From Pseudomonas mediterranea CFBP 5447 (GTDB lineage Bacteria; Pseudomonadota; Gammaproteobacteria; Pseudomonadales; Pseudomonadaceae), in the NCBI RefSeq assembly GCF_000774145.1, contig NZ_KN322987.1, forward strand, positions 1,631,583-1,695,582: DNA of 64,000 bases, given 5' to 3'. The position numbers and the translations under genes were made by a program. Shown here piece after piece: positions 52,620-61,820 of the stretch. Numbering within the stretch: position 1 is the first letter of the stretch; each line of letters starts with the position of its first letter. The notes beneath the pieces were generated by a model. It ran no database searches and was not told where the DNA came from. It saw only the letters and a program-made list of their open reading frames with translations.

Positions 52620-53927
52620 TTATAGAGTGCTGAACAGCGGAAAGATCCCCATCAGCAAGGCGGCGACCATTATGCACAGGCAGACCAGCACTGCCCACTT
52701 CAGGGTGAAACGCTGGTGATCGCCGAACTCGATCCCGGCCAGTGCCACCAGCAGGTAGGTGGACGGAACCAGCGGGCTCAACAGGTGGACGGGCTGGCCG
52801 ACGATGGAGGCACGGGCCATTTCCACTGCTGTGATGCCGTAATGGCTGGCGGCTTCGGCGAGAACCGGTAACACCCCGTAATAAAATGCATCGTTAGACA
52901 TGAAGAATGTGAACGGCATGCTCACCAGCGCGGTAATCACCGCCAGGTACGGACCGAGGAAGTCCGGGATCACCGCCAGCAGACTCTTGGACATGGCGTC
53001 GACCATGCCGGTACCGGACAGGATGCCGGTGAAGATACCCGCCGCGAAAATCAACCCGACCACCGCCAATACGCTGCCGGCGTGCGCCGCAACACGGTCT
53101 TTCTGCTGTTGCAGGCATGGGTAGTTGACGATCATCGCGATACTGAAGGCCACCATGAACAGCACCGGCAGCGGCAACAGGCCGGCGATCAGGGTGCACA
53201 TCAGGGCCAGGGTCAGGGCGCCGTTGAACCAGATCAGCTTTGGACGGCGGGCGTCGGGGAACTGGGACACGCTGATTTCGCTGTGGTCGATTTCATCGTG
53301 GGCCAGGTGCAATTCACCCAGGCGCGCCCGCTCGCGTTTACCGTACATGTAGGCAATCGCCAGGATCGCCAGCACACCGAACGCCATCGCCGGAATCATC
53401 GGCACGAAGATCTCGGACGGATCCACATGCAAGGCACTGGCCGCACGGGCCGTCGGGCCGCCCCAGGGGGTCATGTTCATCACGCCACCGGCGAGGATGA
53501 TCAGGCCGGCCATGATCCGCGGGCTCATGCCGATGCGGCTGTAGAGCGGCAGCATCGCGGCCACGCAGATCATGTAAGTGGTCGCGCCGTCACCATCGAG
53601 GGAAACGACGAGCGCCAGAACGGCGGTACCGACCGAAACTTTCAGCGGGTCACCCTTGACCAGCTTGAGGATCTTGCGCACGGCCGGGTCGAACAGGCCG
53701 GAGTCGATCATCAGGGCAAAGTAGAGAATCGCGAACATCAGCATCACCCCGGTTGGGGCGAGCTTGGTGATGCCTTCGAGCATCATCGGGCCGATCTTCG
53801 GCGCAAAGCCGCCGAACAGGGCGAACAGGATCGGGATGATGATCAGGGCGATCAGCGCGGACAGGCGCTTGGTCATGATCAGGAACATGAACGTGATGAC
53901 CATGGCGAAGCCAAGGAAAGTCAGCAT
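52620..53927 (-). CDS. CitMHS-family citrate (metal-citrate) transporter
   Basis: Membrane transporter of 435 aa with about 12 helices, taking up citrate, often complexed with Mg2+ or Ca2+, with protons. The conserved blocks VVSLDGDGATTYMI, GVMNMTPWGGPTARAA and MSNDAFYYGVLPVL are characteristic of CitM/CitH. A regulator is not adjacent. Its nearest downstream gene is terC. Confidence 0.9.
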   Translation of the reverse strand: MLTFLGFAMVITFMFLIMTKRLSALIALIIIPILFALFGGFAPKIGPMMLEGITKLAPTGVMLMFAILYFALMIDSGLFDPAVRKILKLVKGDPLKVSVGTAVLALVVSLDGDGATTYMICVAAMLPLYSRIGMSPRIMAGLIILAGGVMNMTPWGGPTARAASALHVDPSEIFVPMIPAMAFGVLAILAIAYMYGKRERARLGELHLAHDEIDHSEISVSQFPDARRPKLIWFNGALTLALMCTLIAGLLPLPVLFMVAFSIAMIVNYPCLQQQKDRVAAHAGSVLAVVGLIFAAGIFTGILSGTGMVDAMSKSLLAVIPDFLGPYLAVITALVSMPFTFFMSNDAFYYGVLPVLAEAASHYGITAVEMARASIVGQPVHLLSPLVPSTYLLVALAGIEFGDHQRFTLKWAVLVCLCIMVAALLMGIFPLFSTL

Positions 53928-54194
53928 GGGAAATACTCCAGGCGTGGCGCGGCGAGGTTAAGGCGAACCGGACAGGTCAGCGCAGAACGTGAGGCACGGA
54001 ACGGACGGATGGAGTGGTTGCAGCGGGACGGGTAGCAGCGGACATCAGAATCACCATTGTTGTTGTTAAAAAGGCCAAACGGTCGTGGAAATCCGTTTCT
54101 GGCCACCGGTCTTTGCCGGTAGTGAGGCGATCCTAATCGCGCAAGCTTTCAGCCAGCTTTCGCTGCAGGCGATGGTTTTTCCGCTGGTCGGGGT

Positions 54195-54284
54195 CTGTGG
54201 GAGCAAGGCTTGCCCGCGATGAAGCTGACGCGGTCGTCCTGCATATCGAGTGCCCCTTGTCGCGAGCAAGCTTTGTTCCCACAG
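54195..54284. repeat. REPIN (CTGTGGGAGCAAGGCTTGCCCGCG variant)
   Basis: The inverted arms differ slightly (GCAAGGCTTGCCCGCG versus CGCGAGCAAGCTTTG), flanking about 45 bp. Confidence 0.8.
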
Positions 54285-54305
54285 GTCGTCCTGCCTCAGT
54301 ACATT

Positions 54306-54632
54306 TCAGAACACCGAAAGATCCAGCGGCCGCACCGCCCCCATCCAGATCGCATGGTCGGTGTGGTCCGCCAGCTCATCGCCAGTGTTCGGGTGAAGGA
54401 AGATCACCAGCCCTTTGCGATAGAGCGCCAGCCACGGCAGCACTACGCCGATGTACTGCGGATCGAACGAGAGCTGGCAGCTCCAGTCCGGATGGGGACC
54501 GACCGGGCGCTCGTGGACGCGGCCCATTTCCAGTGGAAACAGACGCGACGCTTCCTCACACAATGCCCGCGCCTGGTCGATGGTGCTGGCATCGAAGTAA
54601 ACATGGGCGTGGTAACCCTTGATCCGTTGCAT
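54306..54632 (-). CDS. DOPA 4,5-dioxygenase-family protein
   Basis: Small protein of 108 aa in the DOPA 4,5-dioxygenase-like fold. The paired metal-site histidines are likely YHAHVYFD and, further on, VHERPVGPHPDWS, with FLHPNTGDELADHTDHAIWMG near the C-terminus. The physiological substrate in bacteria is unknown. Single gene. Confidence 0.82.
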   Translation of the reverse strand: MQRIKGYHAHVYFDASTIDQARALCEEASRLFPLEMGRVHERPVGPHPDWSCQLSFDPQYIGVVLPWLALYRKGLVIFLHPNTGDELADHTDHAIWMGAVRPLDLSVF

Positions 54633-54706
54633 TGTGACTCCTTGCGAACCCTCGCCGTTTCCCGCTGGTCAGAGCCTTATACGCGGTAAAAAAGGGAAAA
54701 ACAGCC

Positions 54707-55366
54707 ATGAAAAACGCCGAAACCCCGGTGATCAAAATGGTGCTCTATGGTGCCATGAGCAGCCTCGGCAGTGCGTTGATGGCTGAGATGCTGCGACGCC
54801 AGCATGAAGTCATTGCCGTTCTCGATGATCTCACGGCCCTGGCGCCGCGTCCGGGCCTGCGGACCAAGACGGGAGATCTCTATGATCCCGAGCGGGTCAA
54901 GCAAAGCGTCGCCGGTGCCGATGCGGTGGTCTGTCTGCTGAACGCGCCGGGGCTGCCCATGAACAGCGAGCACGTGGAACGCACGCTGATTCCGGGCCCC
55001 GTGGAGCAGGTGCTGGCGGTGGATGCGCTGATCGCCGGCATGCAGGCGGTGAATATCCCCCGGCTGTTTCTGGTGGGGGATTTCGCCGTACTCGACGAGG
55101 AAGAGGGCGAAGACGACTTGCAGCGTCATGCCGCCGAGGAAATCCTCGATGCCCTGCGCAACAGCACATTGCAATGGACCCTCGTCAACTCGCCTTATGC
55201 TGTTGCCGGGTTGAGCATCGAGCATTTCACCCAGGTCAGCACCAGCCTGGAACCGGGTATGGCCGAATCCCTGGAGCGGCTCAACCGGGTGGCCGTCGGC
55301 ATTGCCGATGAGCTGCGCTTGAACCTGCATGTGGGGGAGCATGTCAGCTTCGTAGCCGCTACCTGA
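54707..55366 (+). CDS. NAD(P)-binding Rossmann protein (NmrA/flavin-reductase-like)
   Basis: Protein of 219 aa with a Rossmann fold. The N-terminal VLYGAMSSLGSALMAEML stands in place of a GxxGxxG loop and is followed by the typical GDLYDPERVKQSVAGADAVV. It resembles putative NADH-flavin reductases/NmrA-like proteins. The atypical glycine loop makes cofactor binding uncertain. It is divergent from the DOPA-dioxygenase-like gene. Confidence 0.7.
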   Translation: MKNAETPVIKMVLYGAMSSLGSALMAEMLRRQHEVIAVLDDLTALAPRPGLRTKTGDLYDPERVKQSVAGADAVVCLLNAPGLPMNSEHVERTLIPGPVEQVLAVDALIAGMQAVNIPRLFLVGDFAVLDEEEGEDDLQRHAAEEILDALRNSTLQWTLVNSPYAVAGLSIEHFTQVSTSLEPGMAESLERLNRVAVGIADELRLNLHVGEHVSFVAAT

Positions 55367-55398
55367 CGACCGCACAACATTGCGGCAAGAATCACTAT

Positions 55399-55507
55399 TG
55401 TGGCGAGGGGATTTATCGAAACGTCGCACCGCCCCGCTGGGCTGCGAAGCGGCCCCAAAAAAGCAGGGCCGCTTCGCGCCCCAGCGGGGATAAATCCCCT
55501 CGCCACA
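55399..55507. repeat. REPIN (TGTGGCGAGGGGATTTATC family)
   Basis: The arms TGTGGCGAGGGGATTTATC and GATAAATCCCCTCGCCACA, with two GGGGC/CGAAGCGGCCCC motifs inside. Confidence 0.88.
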
Positions 55508-55549
55508 GTAGTTTTTCTTTGGCTATGGAAGTGCCTTCACCCGCAAGTC

Positions 55550-56500
55550 TCAAACAGCGATGGACGGCAACGGCAACCCCGTGAGCGACTCGCCACTGTT
55601 GGCCTGTTCTTCCATCAGCCAATCCACGAACTGCCTGATCAGTGCCCCACGCCGTTTACGCTGGGGCAGGACTACGTAATACCCCAGGCGCGACAGCACC
55701 GTTTCGGCGATTGGACGACAGAGCAGGCCCTGGGCCAACAAGTTATCCACAAGGTGACGCCAGCCGATGGCAACCCCCTGGCCGCCAATCGCCGCCTGGA
55801 TCAGCAAGGTGTAGTTGTCGAAACGCAGTTGCCCTGGCGCCGGGGGTGAGGTGATGCCCAGCTCGCGGAAGACGCCATTCCAGTCGAACCAGTGACTGCT
55901 GTTGCCACCGCGCAAGTGCAGGAGCGGGAACTCGGATAAGGCCTGGGCGGGCAAGGGCAGGGGACGTTCCTTGAGCAACAACGGGCTGCACACCGGAAAG
56001 ACTTCTTCGCTGAACAGCCAGCGACTTTCGCCCTGTTTGAAGCGACCGTCGCCGAACAGTACGGCAACGTCGATGTCGGTGCGCAACATGTTGTGATTGC
56101 GCTCGCTGGTCACCAGGCTGACGTCCACTTGCGGGTTGGCGGCGTGAAAACGATGCAGGCGCGGCATCAGCCAGTAGGCGGCGAAAGCGAAATCGGTGGC
56201 GACCTGTAACACCTCATGCTGATGTTGCGCGGTGATCGCGCTCAATCCTGCGTCGATGTTCTGCAAACCGGCCTGCACCTGTTCGAACAGCGTCGTTCCG
56301 GCCTCGGTCAGTTCTATGCCGCGGTAAATGCGATCGAACAACCGCGTGCCCAGCTGTTCCTCCAGGCGTTTGATCTGCTGGCTGATGGCCGGTTGCGTGG
56401 TGCCCAGCTCAATCGCCGCTGCCGTAAAGCTTCGTTGCCTGGCCGCTGCTTCGAAGACTCGAAACAGATCCAGGGACAGGTCACCCAAGGCGTCATACAT
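55550..56500 (-). CDS. LysR-type regulator of choline-sulfate utilisation
   Basis: LTTR of 316 aa. The N-terminal helix-turn-helix (AAARQRSFTAAAIELGTTQPAISQQIKRLE) precedes a co-inducer-binding domain. It is divergent from betC by 114 bp, and a T-N11-A palindrome sits against its own start codon. The arrangement is the standard one for a LysR regulator controlling betC and itself, presumably responding to choline-O-sulfate. Confidence 0.85.
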   Translation of the reverse strand: MYDALGDLSLDLFRVFEAAARQRSFTAAAIELGTTQPAISQQIKRLEEQLGTRLFDRIYRGIELTEAGTTLFEQVQAGLQNIDAGLSAITAQHQHEVLQVATDFAFAAYWLMPRLHRFHAANPQVDVSLVTSERNHNMLRTDIDVAVLFGDGRFKQGESRWLFSEEVFPVCSPLLLKERPLPLPAQALSEFPLLHLRGGNSSHWFDWNGVFRELGITSPPAPGQLRFDNYTLLIQAAIGGQGVAIGWRHLVDNLLAQGLLCRPIAETVLSRLGYYVVLPQRKRRGALIRQFVDWLMEEQANSGESLTGLPLPSIAV

Positions 56501-56513
56501 AAGCTGTGCTTAT
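56499..56513. promoter_or_regulatory. Candidate LysR operator (T-N11-A palindrome)
   Basis: ATAAGC-TGT-GCTTAT is a perfect palindrome with the T-N11-A form of LTTR boxes. It lies between the divergent LysR and betC genes and touches the LysR start codon. Confidence 0.55.
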
Positions 56514-56614
56514 CCTAGTCATTATCCTGCATGGGCTTTACCCCAATAGGTCGGGGGAACATGCTCAATCGCAGCAATTTCGCATAACCGCTCACTATGG
56601 AATGCCGCGATTAC

Positions 56615-58129
56615 ATGAAGCGCAAGAATATTCTTTTCATCATGGCCGATCAGATGGCCGCGCCAATGTTGCCGATCTACGGTCCTTCGCCGATCAAGCT
56701 GCCGAATCTGTCGCGCCTGGCCGACCAGGGCGTGGTGTTCGACGCCGCGTACTGCAACAGCCCGCTGTGCGCGCCGTCGCGCTTTACCCTGGTGAGCGGC
56801 CAGTTGCCCAGCAAGATCGGCGCCTATGACAACGCCGCGGATTTTCCGGCCGACGTCCCGACGTACGCCCATTACCTGCGGCGCCTCGGCTACCGCACGG
56901 CGCTGTCCGGCAAGATGCACTTCTGTGGGCCGGATCAGCTGCACGGCTATGAAGAGCGCCTGACCAGTGACATTTATCCGGCCGACTACGGTTGGGCCGT
57001 GAACTGGGATGAGCCGGACGTGCGGCCGAGCTGGTACCACAACATGTCGTCGGTGCTGCAGGCCGGGCCTTGTGTGCGTACCAACCAGTTGGATTTCGAT
57101 GAAGAAGTGGTGTTCAAGGCGCAGCAGTACCTGTTCGACCACATCCGCGAGGACGGTGACCAGCCGTTCTGCCTGACCGTGTCGATGACCCACCCACACG
57201 ACCCGTACACGATTCCCAAGGCTTTCTGGGATCTGTATGACGACAACGACATCCCGCTGCCGCAAACGCCGGCGCAGACCGAGCTCGACCCTCACTCCCA
57301 GCGCCTGTTGAAGGTCTATGATCTGTGGGACAAGCCGCTGCCTGTGGATAAGATTCGCGATGCCCGCCGCGCCTATTTCGGCGCGTGCAGCTATATCGAC
57401 AGCAATGTGGGCAAGCTGCTGCAGACCCTTGAGGACACTGGCTTGATGGAGGACACGATCATCGTGTTCTCCGGCGATCATGGCGACATGCTCGGTGAAA
57501 AAGGGCTCTGGTACAAAATGCATTGGTTCGAGATGTCCGCGCGGGTGCCGCTGCTGGTCAGCGCTCCGGGTCAATTCGCCAGCGGCCGGGTCGGCGCGGC
57601 GGTATCCACCGCCGACTTGCTGCCCACCCTGGTGGAACTGGCCGGCGGCACGCTGGAGCCCGGTTTGCCGCTGGACGGCCGCTCGTTGGTGCCGCATCTG
57701 CAAGGGCGGGGCGGGCACGATGAGGTCTTTGGCGAATACATGGCCGAGGGCACCATCAGCCCGTTGATGATGATCCGCCGCGGCCAATGGAAATTCATCT
57801 ACAGCGAAGATGATCCGTGCCTGCTGTTCGATGTCCGTAACGACCCCAAGGAACTGGAAGACCTCAGCCAGTCACCGGAGCATCAGACCCTGTTCGCCGA
57901 GTTTCTCGCCGAAGCCAGGGCCAAGTGGGACATTCCGACCATTCATCGACAGGTGCTCGCCAGCCAGCGTCGCCGTCGTTTCGTCGCCCAGGCGCTGACC
58001 CTGGGCAAACTCAAGAGCTGGGATCACCAGCCGCTGGTGGATGCCAGTCAGCAATACATGCGCAACCACATCGACCTCGACGATCTGGAGCGCAAGGCCC
58101 GTTATCCACAACCCTGCCAAAACCAATAA
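56615..58129 (+). CDS. betC: Choline-sulfatase
   Basis: Hydrolyses choline-O-sulfate to choline and sulfate, linking osmoprotectant (glycine betaine) supply with sulfur nutrition. The protein is 504 aa. The formylglycine motif CxPSR is CAPSR in NSPLCAPSRFTLVSG. The metal site residues are in ILFIMADQ and FSGDHGDMLGEKGLW. The C-terminal choline-sulfatase extension (VLASQRRRRFVAQALTLGK) is present. The ATG at 56615 fits homologues; an ATG six codons upstream is possible. Confidence 0.93.
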   Translation: MKRKNILFIMADQMAAPMLPIYGPSPIKLPNLSRLADQGVVFDAAYCNSPLCAPSRFTLVSGQLPSKIGAYDNAADFPADVPTYAHYLRRLGYRTALSGKMHFCGPDQLHGYEERLTSDIYPADYGWAVNWDEPDVRPSWYHNMSSVLQAGPCVRTNQLDFDEEVVFKAQQYLFDHIREDGDQPFCLTVSMTHPHDPYTIPKAFWDLYDDNDIPLPQTPAQTELDPHSQRLLKVYDLWDKPLPVDKIRDARRAYFGACSYIDSNVGKLLQTLEDTGLMEDTIIVFSGDHGDMLGEKGLWYKMHWFEMSARVPLLVSAPGQFASGRVGAAVSTADLLPTLVELAGGTLEPGLPLDGRSLVPHLQGRGGHDEVFGEYMAEGTISPLMMIRRGQWKFIYSEDDPCLLFDVRNDPKELEDLSQSPEHQTLFAEFLAEARAKWDIPTIHRQVLASQRRRRFVAQALTLGKLKSWDHQPLVDASQQYMRNHIDLDDLERKARYPQPCQNQ

Positions 58130-58148
58130 CGAACGTAAGGGGAAGCAC

Positions 58149-59069
58149 ATGCAAAAGTTATCCACAGTACTGGCCGCTGGGCTGTTGGCGTTGAGCAGTG
58201 CCTCGGCGTGGGCCGAGCAGAGCTGCGAGACGGTAAAGATGGCTGACCCGGGTTGGAGCGATATCGCGGCGACCAATGCCATCACCGGTTTTCTGTTGGA
58301 AGGCATGGGCTACAAGCCCAAGGTCGACACCCTCGCGGTGCCGATCACGTTCGGCGGCCTCAAGGATGGCCAGGTCGATGTGTTCCTGGGCAACTGGATG
58401 CCGGCGCAGCAGGGGTTCTATGACAAATTCGTGGCTAACGGGGATGTCACCCAATTGGCCAAGAACCTGGAAGGCACCGAGTTCACCCTGGCTGTCCCGG
58501 ACTACGTCTGGGATGCCGGTGTGCATAACTTTGCCGACCTGAATAAATTCGCCGACAAGTTCGAGAAGAAAATCTACGGCATCGGTTCCGGAGCGCCGGC
58601 GAACCTCTCCCTGAAGGAAATCATCAAGACCAACGATTTCGGCATGGGCGACTGGAAACTGGTGGAGTCCAGCGAGCAGGCGATGCTGGCGGAAGTGTCC
58701 CGGGCGGTGAAGAAACAGAAGTTCGTGACCTTCCTCGGCTGGACCCCGCACCCGATGAACGTGCAGCTGAAAATGCATTACCTCAAGGGCGGCGAGAAGT
58801 ACTTCGGCGATACCGGCAGCGTCTATACCCTGACCCGCAAGGGTTATGCACAGGCCTGCCCGAACGTGGGCAAACTGTTGACCAACCTGAGCTTCACCCA
58901 GGAAATGGAAAACAGCATCATGGCCGACGTAGCGAACAAGAAGCTCAGCAATGCCGAGGCGGCCAAGGCCTGGATCAAGGCCAACCCGACGGTGTTGGAT
59001 AAGTGGCTGGATGGCGTGAAGACCGTGGATGGCCAGGAGGCGTTGGCGGCGGTGAAGGCCAAGCTCTGA
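58149..59069 (+). CDS. Choline ABC transporter substrate-binding protein (ChoX/BetX-like)
   Basis: Periplasmic binding protein of 306 aa for choline or related quaternary amines. The signal peptide (LSTVLAAGLLALSSASAWA) is followed by CETVKMADPGWSDIAATNA. The binding-box region includes VFLGNWMPAQQ and FLGWTPHPMN with tryptophans expected to form the aromatic cage. AAGGGG precedes the ATG, 19 bp after betC, so the two are probably co-transcribed. No permease or ATPase gene is adjacent; it must share one encoded elsewhere. Confidence 0.88.
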   Translation: MQKLSTVLAAGLLALSSASAWAEQSCETVKMADPGWSDIAATNAITGFLLEGMGYKPKVDTLAVPITFGGLKDGQVDVFLGNWMPAQQGFYDKFVANGDVTQLAKNLEGTEFTLAVPDYVWDAGVHNFADLNKFADKFEKKIYGIGSGAPANLSLKEIIKTNDFGMGDWKLVESSEQAMLAEVSRAVKKQKFVTFLGWTPHPMNVQLKMHYLKGGEKYFGDTGSVYTLTRKGYAQACPNVGKLLTNLSFTQEMENSIMADVANKKLSNAEAAKAWIKANPTVLDKWLDGVKTVDGQEALAAVKAKL

Positions 59070-59118
59070 TGACCCGCGTGCTCCGGATAAGCCCTCAAAA
59101 GGTGATCCGGAGCACTTT

Positions 59119-59248
59119 TGTGGCGAGGGGATTTATCCCCGCTGGGTCGCGGAGCGGCCCCAAACAGCTGAACGCAAATGATCTGACACACCGAGTCGAC
59201 ACATTAGGGCCGCTTCGCGACCCAGCGGGGATAAATCCCCTCGCCACA
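59119..59248. repeat. REPIN (TGTGGCGAGGGGATTTATC family)
   Basis: The arms TGTGGCGAGGGGATTTATCC and its complement flank a spacer containing GGGCCGCTTCGCGACCCAG. Confidence 0.88.
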
Positions 59249-59305
59249 GGGAGAACGGTGCCTGGTCCTGATACTCTTGTCCGCAATCCCCATCTTTGAG
59301 GCCCC

Positions 59306-60874
59306 ATGGCAATCCCCACCCGCCATTCACTGTTCCCTTTCCTGAGCTGGCTGCCCCGACAGACCCGGGCCAGTGTCGGCCGTGACCTGGTCGTGGGTCT
59401 GAGCGGCGCGATTCTGGCGTTGCCGCAGTCCATCGCTTACGCCCTGATTGCCGGTCTGCCCCCTGAATACGGCTTGTACGCCGCCATCGTGCCGGTGCTG
59501 ATTGCTTGCCTGTGGGGTTCGTCATGGCATCTGATCTGCGGTCCTACGGCGGCGATCTCCATTGTCCTGTACGCCAGCGTCAGCCCCCTGGCCGTGCCCG
59601 CGACCCAGGACTACATCACCTTGATCCTGCTGCTGACGGTACTGGCGGGCATTTTCCAATGGTTGTTGGGCCTGTTACGTTTCGGCGCGCTGGTGAACTT
59701 CGTCTCGCACTCGGTGGTGCTCGGCTTCACCCTGGGCGCTGCAGTGGTGATCGCACTGGGGCAGTTGCCGAATCTTATGGGGCTCGATCTGCCGAACGAG
59801 GCCACGGCCTTGAAGGGCGTGCTGATGTTGCTCAGCCACCTTGGGGCTGTGGATAACCCTTCGTTGCTGCTGGGCTTGGGTACGCTGATCCTCGGCGTGA
59901 TACTCAAGCGACTGCTGCCGCGCTGGCCGAGCCTGTTGATAACCCTGGTCATCAGCAGCCTGGTGGTCTGGTTGTGGCCGGCCATGTTCGGGCATGTGGC
60001 GCTGGTCAGCGCCTTTGCCGGGCGCCTGCCGCCGTTCACTGCGCTGCCACTGGACCTCGACCTGATCCTGCGCCTGCTTCCAGGCGCCGTGGCGGTGGGC
60101 ATGCTCGGGCTGGTCACCAGCCTGTCCATTGCCCGCTCGTTATCGGTGCGTTCCGGGCAATTGCTCGACGCCAACCAGGAGGTCAGGGCGCAGGGGCTTT
60201 CCAACATCGTGGGCGGATTTTTCTCCGGCTCCTTGTCAGCCGGTTCCTTTACCCGTTCCGGCCTCAGCTATGACGCGGGGGCCTGCTCGCCCCTGGCCGG
60301 GGTGTTCTCGGCCTTGTGGGTGGCCTTGTTTGCGGTCGCCGGTGCGAAACTGATCTCGCACATCCCGATTCCGGCCATGGCCGGCAGCATTCTGCTGATT
60401 GCCTGGGGGCTGGTGGACCACCGCGGCATCCGGGCGCTGTACCGCGTGAGCCGGGCCGAATTCGTGGTGATGAGCCTGACCTGCCTGGCCACGTTGTTGT
60501 TGGAGCTGCAAACCGCCATCTACGCCGGTGTGCTGGCGTCGCTGTTTTTCTACCTCAAGCGCACGTCACAGCCGCGGGTGCAGCATTCCCACGAAGGCGA
60601 GGCGGATGTGCTGCGGGTGGGCGGTTCGATTTTCTTCGGTGCCAGTCATTACCTGCAGGTGCGCCTGCAACGCTTGCAAGGGCAACGGGTGGTGATCGAT
60701 GCCCAGCAGATCAACTTCATCGACTATTCGGGGGTGGAAATGCTCCACCAGGAAGCCCGGCGCCTGGGGACTCAAGGGCGCAGCCTGACCTTGCGCAAGG
60801 CCAGGCCTCATGTGGTGGAGGAGTTGAAGAAGCTTGAAGGGCCAGAGAGATGCCCGATTTACTTCGAGGATTGA
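59306..60874 (+). CDS. SulP-family anion transporter with STAS domain
   Basis: Membrane anion transporter of 522 aa, probable sulfate (or bicarbonate) carrier. About twelve helices include ALPQSIAYALIAGLPPEYGLYAA and the family's SRTxxN-like region (GGFFSGSLSAGSFTRSGLSY). A C-terminal STAS domain begins near residue 430 (VVIDAQQINFIDYSGVEML). Its position next to betC suggests handling of sulfate released from choline sulfate. Confidence 0.88.
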   Translation: MAIPTRHSLFPFLSWLPRQTRASVGRDLVVGLSGAILALPQSIAYALIAGLPPEYGLYAAIVPVLIACLWGSSWHLICGPTAAISIVLYASVSPLAVPATQDYITLILLLTVLAGIFQWLLGLLRFGALVNFVSHSVVLGFTLGAAVVIALGQLPNLMGLDLPNEATALKGVLMLLSHLGAVDNPSLLLGLGTLILGVILKRLLPRWPSLLITLVISSLVVWLWPAMFGHVALVSAFAGRLPPFTALPLDLDLILRLLPGAVAVGMLGLVTSLSIARSLSVRSGQLLDANQEVRAQGLSNIVGGFFSGSLSAGSFTRSGLSYDAGACSPLAGVFSALWVALFAVAGAKLISHIPIPAMAGSILLIAWGLVDHRGIRALYRVSRAEFVVMSLTCLATLLLELQTAIYAGVLASLFFYLKRTSQPRVQHSHEGEADVLRVGGSIFFGASHYLQVRLQRLQGQRVVIDAQQINFIDYSGVEMLHQEARRLGTQGRSLTLRKARPHVVEELKKLEGPERCPIYFED

Positions 60875-60885
60875 TACGGTCTGCG

Positions 60886-60974
60886 CTGTGGGAGCAAAGC
60901 TTGCTCGCGATGAAAGCGACCCGGTCTGTTGGAAACCGAGGCGCCTGTCTCGCGAGCAAGCTTTGCTCCCACAG
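60886..60974. repeat. REPIN (CTGTGGGAGCAAAGCTTGCTCGCG variant)
   Basis: The perfect arms CTGTGGGAGCAAAGCTTGCT and AGCAAGCTTTGCTCCCACAG lie between the convergent SulP and aroE genes. Confidence 0.88.
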
Positions 60975-60978
60975 TGGT

Positions 60979-61806
60979 TTACAGCGCCAACTGGCGACGC
61001 AACTCGGCCAGCACCGGCGCGGTATCCGGGCGCACGCCGCGCCACAGGTAGAACGCTTCGCCTGCCTGTTCCGCCAGCATCCCCAGGCCATCCATCGCCA
61101 CCGCGGCGCCCTGCTCGCTGGCCCAGCGGCAGAACGAAGTAGGCTCCTTGCCATACATCATGTCGTAGCACACGGTCTTGCCGGGCTCGATCAGGCTGCC
61201 TGCAATCGGCGGTACATCCCCTGACAGGCTCGCGGACGTGGCGTTGATGATCAGATCCACCGGCTCGCGCAGCCAATCGAAACCACTGGCCGAGACCGGG
61301 CCCAGGTCGGCGAACAGTTCGGCCAGCAACTCGGCTTTTTCCACCGTACGGTTGGCGATGATCACCGAGGCCGGTGCCTCGGCCAGCAATGGTTCCAGGG
61401 CGCCGCGCACCGCGCCGCCAGCCCCCAGCACCAGGATGCGTTTACCCTTGAGGCTGAAGCCGGCATTGACGGTCAGGTCCCGCACCAGCCCGGCACCGTC
61501 GGTGTTGTCGCCCAACAGGCTGCCGTCGGCCTGCTTGCTCAAGGTGTTGACCGCCCCAGCCCGCTGCGCCCGTTCGGTCAGGCTGTCGGCCAGGCGGAAG
61601 GCGTCTTCCTTGAACGGCACGGTGACATTCGCCCCACGTCCCTCACGGAAAAATTCCCGCGCGCAACCGGCGAAATTATCCAGGGGAGCCAGAAGGGTGC
61701 TGTAGTCCAGTGTCTGCCCGGTCTGTTCGGCAAACAGGCGATGGATCAATGGCGACTTGCTGTGGCCGATGGGGTTACCCATTACAACGTAGCGGTCCAT
61801 GGTCAT
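60979..61806 (-). CDS. aroE: Shikimate dehydrogenase
   Basis: NADP-dependent reduction of 3-dehydroshikimate in the shikimate pathway, 275 aa. The substrate site is GNPIGHSKSPLIH, the catalytic region NVTVPFKEDAF, and the NADP-binding loop GAGGAVRGALEPL, with NRT following. The ATG at 61806 has GGAG nine bases upstream; the next in-frame ATG at 61800 gives 273 aa and is equally plausible. It lies 14 bp after hemF, forming a hemF-aroE operon. Confidence 0.95.
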   Translation of the reverse strand: MTMDRYVVMGNPIGHSKSPLIHRLFAEQTGQTLDYSTLLAPLDNFAGCAREFFREGRGANVTVPFKEDAFRLADSLTERAQRAGAVNTLSKQADGSLLGDNTDGAGLVRDLTVNAGFSLKGKRILVLGAGGAVRGALEPLLAEAPASVIIANRTVEKAELLAELFADLGPVSASGFDWLREPVDLIINATSASLSGDVPPIAGSLIEPGKTVCYDMMYGKEPTSFCRWASEQGAAVAMDGLGMLAEQAGEAFYLWRGVRPDTAPVLAELRRQLAL

Positions 61807-61820
61807 GGGGTCAGTCTCCA

